Virus record (IMG/VR): IMGVR_UViG_3300008952_000188
Coordinates: 1 to 31,675 of that record
Length of the DNA: 31,675 nt
Origin: a virus
Strand: one strand, 5' to 3'
Numbering within the stretch: position 1 is the first letter of the stretch; each line of letters begins with the position of its first letter. The translations under genes and the position numbers were made by a program. The notes beneath the pieces are model-generated. The model was given only the letters and a program-made list of their open reading frames with translations. It did not search any database and was not told where the DNA came from. This document shows, one piece after another, positions 9,716 through 19,152 of the stretch.

Positions 9716-11155
9716 CTAAAATTTCAGTACGATTCTCACCGTCTCTGATTGATTATTTGCCCTTTGGGGATATCCCGTTGTGGGATGTGTAGAAGTATTA
9801 TATGGAAGATATTCAGTATATAAAATATCACCAGAATACCTTAAACTATCGTAATCATCATCGTCTGTTTTTACTATTGTATAATCTGTTCCACCAGCAC
9901 TACAAGTCAAATTATTTGCGCTGATAAATGTATCGTTTGTAGATGTTGGAATAATATAAACATAATTGTTATCCGTATCCACGTGCACAACTTTTCCAGT
10001 ATGTCCACTTGTAGCTTGAGTTACAATTTTATCCTTTCCTGAAGCCGAAAATGATAATTCTGTTCCGCCTGTTATACTAGAATAAGTAATCCTAAGTCTC
10101 TGATCTATACAAGTTGCAGTAGATCTTGTTCCATATGTTATAGTAGAAGAGGGAGAAATTATATCATCATAACTTCCTGATGTAGTTCCATCAGACAAAA
10201 TTTTTCTATGTGGATTTAATATAAGTCCAACCGTTCTAAAATCATTATCATAAAATATTCCACCGTTTGCGACTTCATCATTTGTAAATGTGACTGAAAC
10301 CATAACATTATGTGCACCAAGTTCATGTACAGGATCAAAACCATGTCCACCTAAAGGTGATAATATTGCAGTTAAATTAGTATCAGTAGTTCCCGCAACC
10401 TTTACTGCACTAACATATTTATATCCAGTTCCTGGATTTGTTATGCTGACATATTTATTAGTATAATAACCATTATCAGTATCAATAATTCCAGCAAAAC
10501 CAGTTCCATCACCTTCTAAAGTAACTGCTTGTCCATCAGTATAACTACTCCAGTTTTCAGTAGACCTTTTTATTCTATACACAGCACCATCTATAGCAGA
10601 TTCCTGCACATCCCATTGAGAAGTGGTATCATCAGTCGATAAATCATATACAGGCATCCAATCAGATGTTTGAAACTTAGTCCAATCAGAAGCGGAAATC
10701 GTGTAAAGATATTTCCAAATATACCCATCCGCATTGATCCCAGTATGGTAAATAATACCCGATACTCCAGTACCAGTTGGTTCATCAGTTGAAACCGAAC
10801 CAGAATTATTATTAATACACTTATAAACATTTCTACTAGAATTTACGACATAAAATTGCTTATCTGTCCATAATCCCGAATCTGTACTATCATATGGAAC
10901 ATAAACATTAGTAGTTGTCCATGTATATTTAGGTACAACATATGAAAGATCAGCAGCAGTAACCTTTTTCATACATAAAATATCATCCCAATCCCTATAT
11001 TCATCGTCGACAGAATATACTGGATTAGGAGGACTACTATCAGTAGACCAAGGATAATGTCTACCTAAAAAGGTATAAACATTATCAGTAGAAACAAGAT
11101 TTTTAATCTGTTCCGCCATTATTTGTTTATATTTATTCGTTAATACAATTGCCAT
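9716..11155 (-). CDS. 8: Baseplate wedge subunit gp8
   Basis: 479 residues, longer than T4 gp8 (334). The N-terminal half carries the gp8 pattern: YTFLGRHYPW, DDILCMKKVTAADLSYVVP (about 60-78), FYVVNSSRNVYKCINNN, a TDEPTGTG segment and DGYIWKYLYTIS (about 145-157). The extra length sits in the beta-rich C-terminal half (SITNPGTGYKYVSAVKVAG). Known role: gp8 dimerises and joins gp7, gp10 and gp6 in each of six wedges. The gene sits 12 bp after the gp7-like gene and 9 bp before the DUF4815 gene in the same late operon. Confidence 0.85.
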   Translation of the reverse strand: MAIVLTNKYKQIMAEQIKNLVSTDNVYTFLGRHYPWSTDSSPPNPVYSVDDEYRDWDDILCMKKVTAADLSYVVPKYTWTTTNVYVPYDSTDSGLWTDKQFYVVNSSRNVYKCINNNSGSVSTDEPTGTGVSGIIYHTGINADGYIWKYLYTISASDWTKFQTSDWMPVYDLSTDDTTSQWDVQESAIDGAVYRIKRSTENWSSYTDGQAVTLEGDGTGFAGIIDTDNGYYTNKYVSITNPGTGYKYVSAVKVAGTTDTNLTAILSPLGGHGFDPVHELGAHNVMVSVTFTNDEVANGGIFYDNDFRTVGLILNPHRKILSDGTTSGSYDDIISPSSTITYGTRSTATCIDQRLRITYSSITGGTELSFSASGKDKIVTQATSGHTGKVVHVDTDNNYVYIIPTSTNDTFISANNLTCSAGGTDYTIVKTDDDDYDSLRYSGDILYTEYLPYNTSTHPTTGYPQRANNQSETVRIVLKF

Positions 11156-11167
11156 CTATTTTTCCTC

Positions 11168-12937
11168 TTACGGTACACTTGCAGTTATCCCAGAGTTTGT
11201 TGCCGATGCAGATAACATAGCAGTCGATAATGAATTAATATTACCAAAATATTTCATTCCTGCGGGATGAGCTAATTTTTCAAGAATTCCTGACCATTCA
11301 GAAATTAGTAAATCCATATCAACAACATAAGAATATTCACTATGGTACATACTATCCCTGATATTTGATTCCCATCCAACTATATTAGTTGTATCCTTAT
11401 ACTTATTCCTAGAACACAATGCTCCAACTGAAAGACTAACTGAAGCAGTATCATATGGACTAGATTGACTACTAACATTAATAGAACTAGAAGTAGAATA
11501 ATCCATACCATTATCTAATACTTCAATTTTACTTATTCCTCCGGATTCTAAACCATAAGGATATAATGTTAATGTTCCACCACCATTAGGAGAATATATT
11601 TTAGGCGGAAAAGTATAATCTGATCCAGAATTAATTAAAGTTAAACCATCAATAACTCCAGTACTCTCACTCGCAACTTCTGCATAAGCAGATACTGATC
11701 CAGTAGTCCACAGTTTAATTGACTTAAACTTCCCACCATTTCCCAAATTTATAGTTTCGCCACCATATCCAACTTGGGAACTATCATCAGTAATAAAATC
11801 TCCAACTATATCCCTAACCCAAATTCTAGTTATGGGAGTCGATCCATCTACAGAATCAATAACTCCAGTAGCACCACTAGTAGCTCCAGTTATAACCTGA
11901 CCAGCAGCCATAGTTCCTTCTATCTGGTATGGTTGAAAATAACTATTCACAAAATATAATGGATTTCCTACAACATGACCAGTTCCGCCAGAATATATAC
12001 TTACATCGAACAATTCTCCAGATTTTAAATGAACTTTTACCTTTGCACCAACACCATCACCCACAGAAGATAAAGTAGGAGTTTCATCTGGATAATAACC
12101 AGTCCCAGAAATCGCAACATTAACTTCTTCAATAGCAGTTTTTAATTGAGCCCTAATTTTTCCACCACCTGAAAGAACCAAATCCACCCCTAAAGAATTT
12201 TGACCATATACTACCTCACCCGAAAAAGTTCCCGTAATATTTTCCAATACAAACTCATAGACCTCGTTACCATCATACCATTGATTAATAACATCAGAAA
12301 CAACAGCTTTTGCTCCACTAGATTCTCCAACAATATAATTTCCTTTCAACGTATCAAAATCGTTAACAGTAGTTGAATCCCCAGAAACAGTAATTACCCT
12401 AACAAACTTTTCCTTTACCCATTTTGCATTTGAAACCCCAACAACCTTTTCTATAGGCAATATAGTTTCAACTGCTTTATTATAAAACATTTTAAATAAA
12501 ATTTTCACAGAATCTAAAGAACCCTTAGTTTGATAAAAATCCTTAATCAATTTTAAAGTATGTCTTTGTTCACTGGAAGTTTCATACTTAACATTATCAA
12601 ACAATTCATTTCTAATATATTTTAGAGTTTGATGTATAGTATCATCTATATCTCTAAAATCTTTAAGAAGAGCTAATCTATTATAAACATTTCCAGTATT
12701 AGCAGTGAGATTTCCAATCTTACTAGTTTTTAAAGATTCTATACTATCATTAGCATAATCGGAAATCGTAGCTTCAGACTTATCTTCTAACCACTCGTAA
12801 TATTTTTCAATAAAATTAGCAAACCTCGATACTCCAGACCCAGATTCCTTAGCAAAATCCGTGACCATATGTGCAGGTAATTGGGAACGAATAAAAGAAG
12901 AAAGTTTTTTATTAATACTATCAAACGGAGAAGGCAT
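11168..12937 (-). CDS. Baseplate wedge protein, gp7-like by position
   Basis: 589 residues. The N-terminus (FIEKYYEWLED about 42-52, LLKDFRDIDDT, LKLIKDFYQTKGSLDSVKIL about 127-146, LFKMFYNKAVETILP) is the helical domain typical of the protein between gp6 and gp8 in marine T4-like phages, usually called gp7-like. The rest is beta-rich with several SGGTG / GSDYTFPP repeats (ISGTGYYPDETP, IYSGGTGHV, LINSGSDYTFPP) suggesting repeated small beta units. T4 gp7 is 1032 residues, so homology to gp7 proper is uncertain; gene order supports the role. Its ATG overlaps the gp6 stop (TAATG). Confidence 0.65.
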   Translation of the reverse strand: MPSPFDSINKKLSSFIRSQLPAHMVTDFAKESGSGVSRFANFIEKYYEWLEDKSEATISDYANDSIESLKTSKIGNLTANTGNVYNRLALLKDFRDIDDTIHQTLKYIRNELFDNVKYETSSEQRHTLKLIKDFYQTKGSLDSVKILFKMFYNKAVETILPIEKVVGVSNAKWVKEKFVRVITVSGDSTTVNDFDTLKGNYIVGESSGAKAVVSDVINQWYDGNEVYEFVLENITGTFSGEVVYGQNSLGVDLVLSGGGKIRAQLKTAIEEVNVAISGTGYYPDETPTLSSVGDGVGAKVKVHLKSGELFDVSIYSGGTGHVVGNPLYFVNSYFQPYQIEGTMAAGQVITGATSGATGVIDSVDGSTPITRIWVRDIVGDFITDDSSQVGYGGETINLGNGGKFKSIKLWTTGSVSAYAEVASESTGVIDGLTLINSGSDYTFPPKIYSPNGGGTLTLYPYGLESGGISKIEVLDNGMDYSTSSSINVSSQSSPYDTASVSLSVGALCSRNKYKDTTNIVGWESNIRDSMYHSEYSYVVDMDLLISEWSGILEKLAHPAGMKYFGNINSLSTAMLSASATNSGITASVP

Positions 12938-14754
12938 TAAACGGTTTCCTTATTCAACGTAACTGATATATCAGTAGATTCTATTTTTAAAATTTGTCCC
13001 TTTGTAGGTTTAACATCTATTTCATCAATTTCAGCATATACATCAATATAAGTATTTCCAGAAATTATAGTTTGTACATTTATAGATGCCAAAATAATTT
13101 TTCCAGTAATATAATCTATAGTACCTGCATTAGAAACGACTGGACTAGTTTTTCCTACAGAAGTATCATATAAGAAAACAGTACCAAGAGAATCATCTCC
13201 AAAAGCTAAAGTTGAAGAATTGTCATAGATTTTAAATGTATCAGAAGTCAGTCCACCTTCAACTAAAACAGAAGAATATTTTAAATCAAACGTATCTGAT
13301 AAAGCTGAATCTGTGTTAGGAGTTACTTGTTTTCGCAATTTTATCTTAGTAGTATTACTCAAAATTGCAGTATCTGTTTTATCTATATCTGAAGTTAAAT
13401 TTGAATATCTAAAGGAATTATCAAAAGAAGATAATGACCCACTACTATAATCGGATATAGATGAAGTCACCATATTTTTAATAGTACCTTCTGGATTAGT
13501 CGAAATATTTGGATTATAATTTACCGTAGAAGTCACATTAATATAAGTATAATCTGGATCAAGTACTTCTGGAGTTATAGAAGCTACCTTTTTAGATTTT
13601 AAAATAGTATCAACAATATTAGATTTATCTGCACTAGTTAAAGTCAATCCACTTTTAGGTTTAACTACGATAAAAACCTTTCCATATTGAGGCGGATCTG
13701 CTACTTCACCACCATAAGATATTACGGAATCTGCATTAGAAAAATCAGCAAGAACGATCGACTTATAATCGTCCGCAGTGACTGCTCTTCCTTGTGTCTG
13801 AAACCATTTCGGGGCATTAAATTTTATATTTGAAATGGATTGAATATCAGCGCCCCCAGATGCAACTGAGGTAACTGCGACATCGATAGAAGTTACGCCA
13901 CTAACAGACGAAGCAGAAAAAGTTCTAGCTGTAGTGGAATCATCTTTTCCCAACTTATTAGCAGAAGAACCATTCGTAGTCAAATATTCTATATCAATAA
14001 CATTTCCATCCTGTGCAGATTTACCCATAACATCATCACCAAAATAGATTTCATACTTTTGATCATATGCTTCTTGAATAAAATACGTTGTAGAAGTAGA
14101 ATTTAAAGACTGTATATTATCATATTTCGTATAAACAGTTGAAGTAACTGAACCAGGATTATCTTTAACTTTAACAATCAAAGTGGATGTATCAACCTTT
14201 GTATTTGGAATAACAAACTTTTGTTCCAAATTATTAGTATTAGCAATCCACTGATGAGTATATTTTTTTCCTTCAGTAATAGAAACTCCAGTTATAGTTC
14301 GGCTAGTCGAAGCTGCTGTAACCGTAGGAGTAACATAAGATTCAAGAGTGTAAAAGGTATAAACAGTTCCGTCACTAATATCAGTAGTAGTGAATGTAGT
14401 ATATTGTGGAATTGTTACTGGATTTGTATCGGAAACAGATTTCGTAATATTTAAAGTGACAATTGCAGAAGCACCTGTCTGAGATTTAGGAATATACCCT
14501 AAAGATTTTGCTAAAGAAACAACTGAATCCCTATTAGCAGCACTATCTAAAAACATTTCATTAGCCACCATATTCAAGTAATATGCTAGATAATGAGTAT
14601 TATATGACAACACATCCACTAAAACAGACAAAGCAGATCCTTCAAAATCGTAATCTGTTAATTCATTTTGGGATCTCAGAAATGTTTTCAGATTAGATTT
14701 AATATCATCAAAATCTAATTCCGTTATATTTAATTTTGAAGTAGTTATCGGCAT
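12937..14754 (-). CDS. 6: Baseplate wedge subunit gp6
   Basis: 605 residues against 660 in T4. The N-terminal signature is clear: FDDIKSNLKTFLRSQNE, DYDFEGSALSVLVDVLSYNT (about 39-58) and ANEMFLDSAANRDSVVSLAK, then SLGYIPKS, which parallel T4 gp6 DYDFEGSRLNVLCDLLAYNT. A J-like segment follows (VTADDYKSIV around 325). Known role: gp6 forms the inner ring that holds the wedges together around the hub and is related to phage P2 gpJ. It starts 1 bp after gp25 and overlaps the gp7-like gene by TAATG, as expected for stoichiometric co-expression. Confidence 0.92.
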   Translation of the reverse strand: MPITTSKLNITELDFDDIKSNLKTFLRSQNELTDYDFEGSALSVLVDVLSYNTHYLAYYLNMVANEMFLDSAANRDSVVSLAKSLGYIPKSQTGASAIVTLNITKSVSDTNPVTIPQYTTFTTTDISDGTVYTFYTLESYVTPTVTAASTSRTITGVSITEGKKYTHQWIANTNNLEQKFVIPNTKVDTSTLIVKVKDNPGSVTSTVYTKYDNIQSLNSTSTTYFIQEAYDQKYEIYFGDDVMGKSAQDGNVIDIEYLTTNGSSANKLGKDDSTTARTFSASSVSGVTSIDVAVTSVASGGADIQSISNIKFNAPKWFQTQGRAVTADDYKSIVLADFSNADSVISYGGEVADPPQYGKVFIVVKPKSGLTLTSADKSNIVDTILKSKKVASITPEVLDPDYTYINVTSTVNYNPNISTNPEGTIKNMVTSSISDYSSGSLSSFDNSFRYSNLTSDIDKTDTAILSNTTKIKLRKQVTPNTDSALSDTFDLKYSSVLVEGGLTSDTFKIYDNSSTLAFGDDSLGTVFLYDTSVGKTSPVVSNAGTIDYITGKIILASINVQTIISGNTYIDVYAEIDEIDVKPTKGQILKIESTDISVTLNKETV

Positions 14755-14755
14755 T

Positions 14756-15151
14756 TTATTTTACTCTTTCTATAAGAAAATCTATTTCTATTGGTTCCGT
14801 TTCATTAACAAAAGAAAACACAATTCTCACTTCATAACTATTAGAATCCTCATCCCCATCAACACTAATATCTTCCAAAACAATTCTAGGTTCATAATTA
14901 TTTATAACATCAGTTATCGTAGTCTTCAAAAGCCCAGAAACTATTTTATCCATCGGTTCAAACAATAGATCTGTAATTCCTCCAAATATTTCTGGATGAA
15001 AAGGTTTATCATATCTTTTATACAAAACCAAATTTCTGATACTCTGTTTAAGTGCATTAACAGAAATTTTCCTTTGTATATCTTTAGTCTTAGGATGAAT
15101 TAAAAAATCTAAATCCAAATCCTTAAAAGACCTAACTTCTAATTGAGCCAT
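14756..15151 (-). CDS. 25: Baseplate wedge subunit gp25
   Basis: 131 residues, essentially the T4 size (132). Seen: LDLDFLIHPKTKDIQRK (about 12-28), ALKQSIRNLVLYKRYDKPFHPEIFGG, and the conserved core NNYEPRI (about 85-91) followed by a beta strand with acidic residues. Known role: gp25 is a sheath-initiator-like protein (counterpart of P2 gpW and type VI secretion TssE) that binds gp53/gp6 and starts sheath assembly. It lies between gp5 and gp6 with 1-6 bp spacing. Confidence 0.93.
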   Translation of the reverse strand: MAQLEVRSFKDLDLDFLIHPKTKDIQRKISVNALKQSIRNLVLYKRYDKPFHPEIFGGITDLLFEPMDKIVSGLLKTTITDVINNYEPRIVLEDISVDGDEDSNSYEVRIVFSFVNETEPIEIDFLIERVK

Positions 15152-15157
15152 TTAATT

Positions 15158-16333
15158 TTACCCCATTGACATAATGTCAACATCTACTGGAATTACTGCA
15201 CCTAAAATTTCTTTAACCTTTCCAAGTTTAGCAGGATCCCCAATAGATCTTAATATTATGGAATTAGTCATAGAAGGTTCCATTATTTCTAAAGCTGCAA
15301 TTGCAGCTGCTTTAGAAATTGGGTCTGGATTAAGGGAACCTGCAGCAGTCTTTAATGCTGCATAAGCCGCCATCATCTCATCAGAAGGCCCAGCTGTCAC
15401 AGCAGTTGCATTTAACCCTATTGATTCTCCACCCTCCACGTCAAAAGATGTACAATCTATAGAAATTTTTTCTGTGTCTAAAGTTATAGTATTATCACCA
15501 ACTTTAAATTGAATTTTGGTTTCACTTTCTACATTAATATCAGAATCAGCCTTTAATGTAAATCCCCCGTCAATATCAACATCATAATTACCATCAGTAT
15601 GTAAATTAATATCTCCTGCAACGTAAACATTCTTACCTTTGAGAATAAGTTCATATCCATTCCCTATTATTTTTGTAACTTTACTTCCGTCAGGATGGTA
15701 TTCATCGAAGGTGCCTGACCTGTGATTTATATTTATTCTTTCAATACCTTTAGTATCATCAATTTCTAAGACATGACCAGACTCACTTTCTATCACATTA
15801 TTATATGGATATGTAGGAGAATATTTAGTCTTGGGTTCGTCCCAAGTTCCAGAAGTAGAATTTACTCCAGTCCTCTCTTCTCTATTTCCAACTAAAGTTC
15901 CGTCTGATTCTCCCAATGCGAGTTTATTAGTATTTATATCAGTTGGAATAGTTACTCCATCTGGTTTTTCCGGTTTATCAGTATTAGTTTCTGGATCATT
16001 AAACCCTTTACTAGCATCATTATCAGTAACATACCCATAATCTATCATATCAGTCATCACAGGTTCTTGTGCATTTTCCCCATCCCTAAAAAATCCTAAT
16101 ACCCATGTCCCCTCTCTCGGGCCCGTAGGCGTACTTCCAGGATCCATATTTAAAGGCATTGCTGGATATGCCCAAGGCAAATCCTTGGTTGGAATATTTT
16201 TTTTATCTTCAGAATGAAATCCAAGAATTCTAACTCTACATCTCCCAAGTTTTAATGGATCCTTTCTATCTTCGACGACTCCTTGCCACCATACAAATCC
16301 AGAGCGTCCCATGTAATTTTTAATTTCTTGCAT
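15158..16333 (-). CDS. 5: Baseplate hub spike gp5, without lysozyme domain
   Basis: 391 residues against 575 in T4. Residues about 12-110 form the OB-fold: FVWWQGVVEDRKDPLKLGRC, VRILGFHS, LPWAYPAMPL, GPREGTWVLGFFRDGE. In T4 a lysozyme domain of about 170 residues comes next; here only a short Asp/Asn/Pro-rich linker (about 118-170) leads directly to the VgrG-like beta-helix (VIESESGHVLEIDDTKG, HRSGTFDEYHPDGS, then DI/DV/KADSDI repeats to about 290). The tail about 300-391 has an Ala-rich helical segment. Known role: trimeric central spike that pierces the outer membrane. Peptidoglycan digestion must come from elsewhere or not be needed. Confidence 0.88.
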   Translation of the reverse strand: MQEIKNYMGRSGFVWWQGVVEDRKDPLKLGRCRVRILGFHSEDKKNIPTKDLPWAYPAMPLNMDPGSTPTGPREGTWVLGFFRDGENAQEPVMTDMIDYGYVTDNDASKGFNDPETNTDKPEKPDGVTIPTDINTNKLALGESDGTLVGNREERTGVNSTSGTWDEPKTKYSPTYPYNNVIESESGHVLEIDDTKGIERININHRSGTFDEYHPDGSKVTKIIGNGYELILKGKNVYVAGDINLHTDGNYDVDIDGGFTLKADSDINVESETKIQFKVGDNTITLDTEKISIDCTSFDVEGGESIGLNATAVTAGPSDEMMAAYAALKTAAGSLNPDPISKAAAIAALEIMEPSMTNSIILRSIGDPAKLGKVKEILGAVIPVDVDIMSMG

Positions 16334-16335
16334 AA

Positions 16336-17583
16336 TTATTCAGGTAAAGTGTTATCAAAAGAATCTTTAATTAATTCTAATATCATTTCGTGAGTTTCTC
16401 CATTTATAAAATGCCTAAGAGAAGAAATTAAAAACTTGCCAGAATACAACCAATCTGTAGGACTTCTCCCAGCAGGAGTCATTGATAAGGAGGGTAATTC
16501 TAATTCTACCGTAGAACCAACCCGAACTCCAGTATTTCCTGGAACAGTCATATTAATCTTAAAATTATTTAATTGTTGCATCTGACTAACTCTCGAAAGT
16601 ATAGTATTCTCAACTCTATTAGAATTTTCATTAGAATGAATAGGAATAAATTTTATATAACTATTTTCTATACCAGTGAATTCGTTAGCTTTTTTTGATA
16701 TTGTTGCATTATTAGTAACGTGAATTTGATTATCCCATGTATCTAAATAATCAAAAGTGTATTCTTTATAAGTTCTTTTAACAATATCATGAGTTAATAA
16801 TTTGTTAGCATACATTCCAGTTGCAATATTTCTTATAATATCAAAATGATTGTCAACTGTATAATCTATTGGAACTAAATAATCATCTTCAGGCATTACG
16901 CCTTCCTTACCAACTTGTTCCAAGTTTCTTGGTCTCCACACATATTTATCTATAGGATCTTCACTCATAAGAGATTCTATAGATTTAAATTTATATCCAT
17001 CTATATCTTCATAGAATACATAATTAGAACCATCAGTAGTAGGATTTTGGGCTCTAGTGGCCAACCAATTCAAAGTTTTAAATGGTCCCCAATTAGGAAT
17101 TATAATACTATGATCCCCTTTTGTAGTTTCTATATCAGCATTAACACCCAAATATTCTCTAGAAATGGTAGTGGCAATATCAGATATTTTAGAACTAGAA
17201 AAGGATCTACTTATTTTTTCCGTTAAATTAATATAATATTCTGGAGATATAAACTGTAACGTATACTCGGAACTTCTTTCCCCACTTCTAGAATATGGAG
17301 AAATTTTATAAACCCTAAATGATACTTCTATATCATCCACACTGTCATCGGTAGGATTTCCAAAAATTATTACAACCGATTCATGACCAACTATAGGAAA
17401 AGCAGATATCAAATTTTCTGTATCAGTAACAGTCAAATTTCCAGATAAAGTATTTTTAAAAATACTTTCATAAATATTCAATTCAGAAAGAATCATTTTC
17501 AGTGAAGTAGTTTCTGTATGTAACAAAGAAGTCAGAGCTATATCTTTAACTACAAAATCACCAGGAATTATTCTACTAGCCAT
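16336..17583 (-). CDS. 27: Baseplate hub subunit, gp27-type
   Basis: 415 residues (T4 gp27: 391). Beta-rich N-terminus (LKMILSELNIYESIFKNTLS, LTVTDTENLISAFPIVG, ESVVIIF) followed by FRVYKISPYS, YTLQFISPEYYINLTEKISR and TLNWLATRAQN, which match the gp27/gpD hub fold in marine T4-like phages. The C-terminal part has VPGNTGVRVGSTVELELPSL and FLISSLRHFINGETHEMILE, the domain that caps the spike. Located directly upstream of gp5, its partner in the hub (gp5-gp27)3. The start overlaps the gp53 stop by 8 bp. Sequence similarity to T4 itself is weak, so the assignment rests on pattern plus position. Confidence 0.75.
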   Translation of the reverse strand: MASRIIPGDFVVKDIALTSLLHTETTSLKMILSELNIYESIFKNTLSGNLTVTDTENLISAFPIVGHESVVIIFGNPTDDSVDDIEVSFRVYKISPYSRSGERSSEYTLQFISPEYYINLTEKISRSFSSSKISDIATTISREYLGVNADIETTKGDHSIIIPNWGPFKTLNWLATRAQNPTTDGSNYVFYEDIDGYKFKSIESLMSEDPIDKYVWRPRNLEQVGKEGVMPEDDYLVPIDYTVDNHFDIIRNIATGMYANKLLTHDIVKRTYKEYTFDYLDTWDNQIHVTNNATISKKANEFTGIENSYIKFIPIHSNENSNRVENTILSRVSQMQQLNNFKINMTVPGNTGVRVGSTVELELPSLSMTPAGRSPTDWLYSGKFLISSLRHFINGETHEMILELIKDSFDNTLPE

Positions 17584-18409
17584 TTATTTTTTCCAAAAAT
17601 TCTTTTTCCAATTGATCAACTAATGAAGGATCTAAAACATTAATCTCTCGTCTAGCATCATTTAAAGCAATTTCATATTCAGCATTCGTAATCTTAACAT
17701 GACCCACTCTAAGTTCTACCGCTTTTGCTTGATCTATCTCATAATCCCCACGACTAATTATATTTCCACCAGAATCCTCATAATGATGTACTGCATTTCT
17801 CCCAGTAGTATCTCCACCCTCATCTACAATACCATAATTTCCTTCACCAGCGGGTCTAATATCCCCACCCTGAATAATAGCTACCCCAGAAGGTGTATCA
17901 TCAAAACCTCCACCAACCTGATCACTCCCAACAATATTTTTATATGTTACTTGGAGTAAATCTGTATCAAAATTGACACAAGTTGCATAAGGTTTAGGGC
18001 TTGCGGATGAATTTACATCAGTTATTCTTTCTCCTGAATAAAAAAACCAATATTGAGCTTTATTATCTTTTGAAAAATGGTCCTTTTCTAACCTATACAC
18101 CCTATTAACGTATTTTTTATCAATGTATCTTTGTAGACTTTGTTCGTCCATACACCATTCAAAATACGGATCTTCTATAGAATTCAAATGTAATAAAATC
18201 CAATGGGATCTAACATCATTATATTCTTCATGAGACATAACTTCAGGTCTCTGACCATTAGAACTTCTCTGATAATATGTAGACACAAATTCACCCAACG
18301 TATCCCTTATCTTAGTTCTTCTTGTGATATCAGTTATATTATTAAAAACATTATCGCCTTTGATATCATAATCGACTTTAGGGAAAGAATGAAAATATTT
18401 TAAACTCAT
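17576..18409 (-). CDS. 53: Baseplate wedge subunit gp53
   Basis: 277 residues (T4: 196). The conserved gp53 core is present: YYQRSSNGQRPEVMSHEEY (about 45-63), then WILLHLNSIEDPYFEWCMDE (about 71-90), like the T4 ...RPEELANTIYGN..YWVLLMCNDNYDPYYGW region. After about residue 165 there is a Gly/Asp-rich low-complexity insert (QVGGGFDDTPSGVAIIQGGD) and a helical tail with EIALNDARREINVLDPSL. Known role: connects wedges and contacts gp25 and gp6. Its ATG overlaps the gp48 stop (TAATG at 18407-18411). Confidence 0.88.
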   Translation of the reverse strand: MSLKYFHSFPKVDYDIKGDNVFNNITDITRRTKIRDTLGEFVSTYYQRSSNGQRPEVMSHEEYNDVRSHWILLHLNSIEDPYFEWCMDEQSLQRYIDKKYVNRVYRLEKDHFSKDNKAQYWFFYSGERITDVNSSASPKPYATCVNFDTDLLQVTYKNIVGSDQVGGGFDDTPSGVAIIQGGDIRPAGEGNYGIVDEGGDTTGRNAVHHYEDSGGNIISRGDYEIDQAKAVELRVGHVKITNAEYEIALNDARREINVLDPSLVDQLEKEFLEKING

Positions 18410-19107
18410 TACTTAATCCTCGTAGGCATAGTCTGTTCCTTAAACCCTAAAGTTATTTCATACCCAACTGAGGCTCCGTCGGGAAGAGCTTGAAATCCAT
18501 CATTAGGAGTATAATTAACTTCAACCTTTTCTATTATACATCTAGCAATAGTAGGCAATCCAGTGGTCCCTTGAAATATTATTCCAACAGAATCAGGATA
18601 TCCAAAATACCTACTATTCCCTGGATCTAATGTAGGAGACCCAGCAGACTTAAATGCTTTTATTATACTTTGAACATCAGATGATTCATCCGAATTTCTC
18701 GGATACATTTTATGGGTAAATTCCCAAGTTTTAAATTCCATACTCTTAAAATAATGTTCTTCATGAGTATTTAGAGCCTGACCCTTCCCCTTTTGAATAT
18801 CTGCTCTATACCTTTCTGGAACTGCACGCTCTCTAACCTGATTTGTTAATCCTCTCCAGGCTTTCTTATACCATGGAGTTCTACCATCCTTATCCCCAAC
18901 TCCAAAATCAGTTGCTAAGGACTTATCCTTTGACAGTCCAGATTCTTCTGTCTCCCAAGAAGCTTCCAGACCATCACTAATTTCTGGCGGGAGAGGTAAG
19001 CAAACGTGCTGGGTATCACCCCCAGCTCCAGAAGGATGTGGATATAAACTATATTGAATCCAATAAGGACCAGATACCAAATCCCTAGGATAACGTAAAG
19101 ATGCCAT
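18409..19107 (-). CDS. 48: Baseplate tail-tube cap protein gp48
   Basis: 232 residues (T4: 364). First gene of the leftward late operon, with SD AGGAGG before ATG 19107. The C-terminal half fits gp48: EFKTWEFTHKMYPRNSDES (about 123-141), VQSIIKAFKSAG, then IIEKVEVNYTPNDGFQALPD and YEITLGFKEQT, paralleling T4 FTWDLTPRSTEDL, IRFDKTPNGNFNGLAIAP and FTLEITMREI. The N-terminal region is shorter than in T4 and mostly polar. Known role: gp48 caps the hub and starts the tail tube together with gp54. Confidence 0.75.
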   Translation of the reverse strand: MASLRYPRDLVSGPYWIQYSLYPHPSGAGGDTQHVCLPLPPEISDGLEASWETEESGLSKDKSLATDFGVGDKDGRTPWYKKAWRGLTNQVRERAVPERYRADIQKGKGQALNTHEEHYFKSMEFKTWEFTHKMYPRNSDESSDVQSIIKAFKSAGSPTLDPGNSRYFGYPDSVGIIFQGTTGLPTIARCIIEKVEVNYTPNDGFQALPDGASVGYEITLGFKEQTMPTRIK

Positions 19108-19134
19108 AACATCCTCCTATTATTATATTTACTT

Positions 19135-19148
19135 ATATTTATAAATAT
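19135..19148. promoter_or_regulatory. Palindromic divergent T4-type late promoter
   Basis: The perfect 14-bp palindrome ATATTTATAAATAT sits in the only divergent gap (19108-19152). It contains the T4 late -10 element TATAAATA on both strands (plus 19140-19147, minus 19143-19136). With the usual spacing the leftward transcript would start near 19130, leaving about 23 nt of leader with an AGGAGG site before gp48. The rightward transcript would start near 19153, at the gp4 ATG itself. TATAAATA also occurs inside genes here (for example minus strand near 2952-2959), so position rather than motif alone supports the call. Confidence 0.6.
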
Positions 19149-19152
19149 CTAT

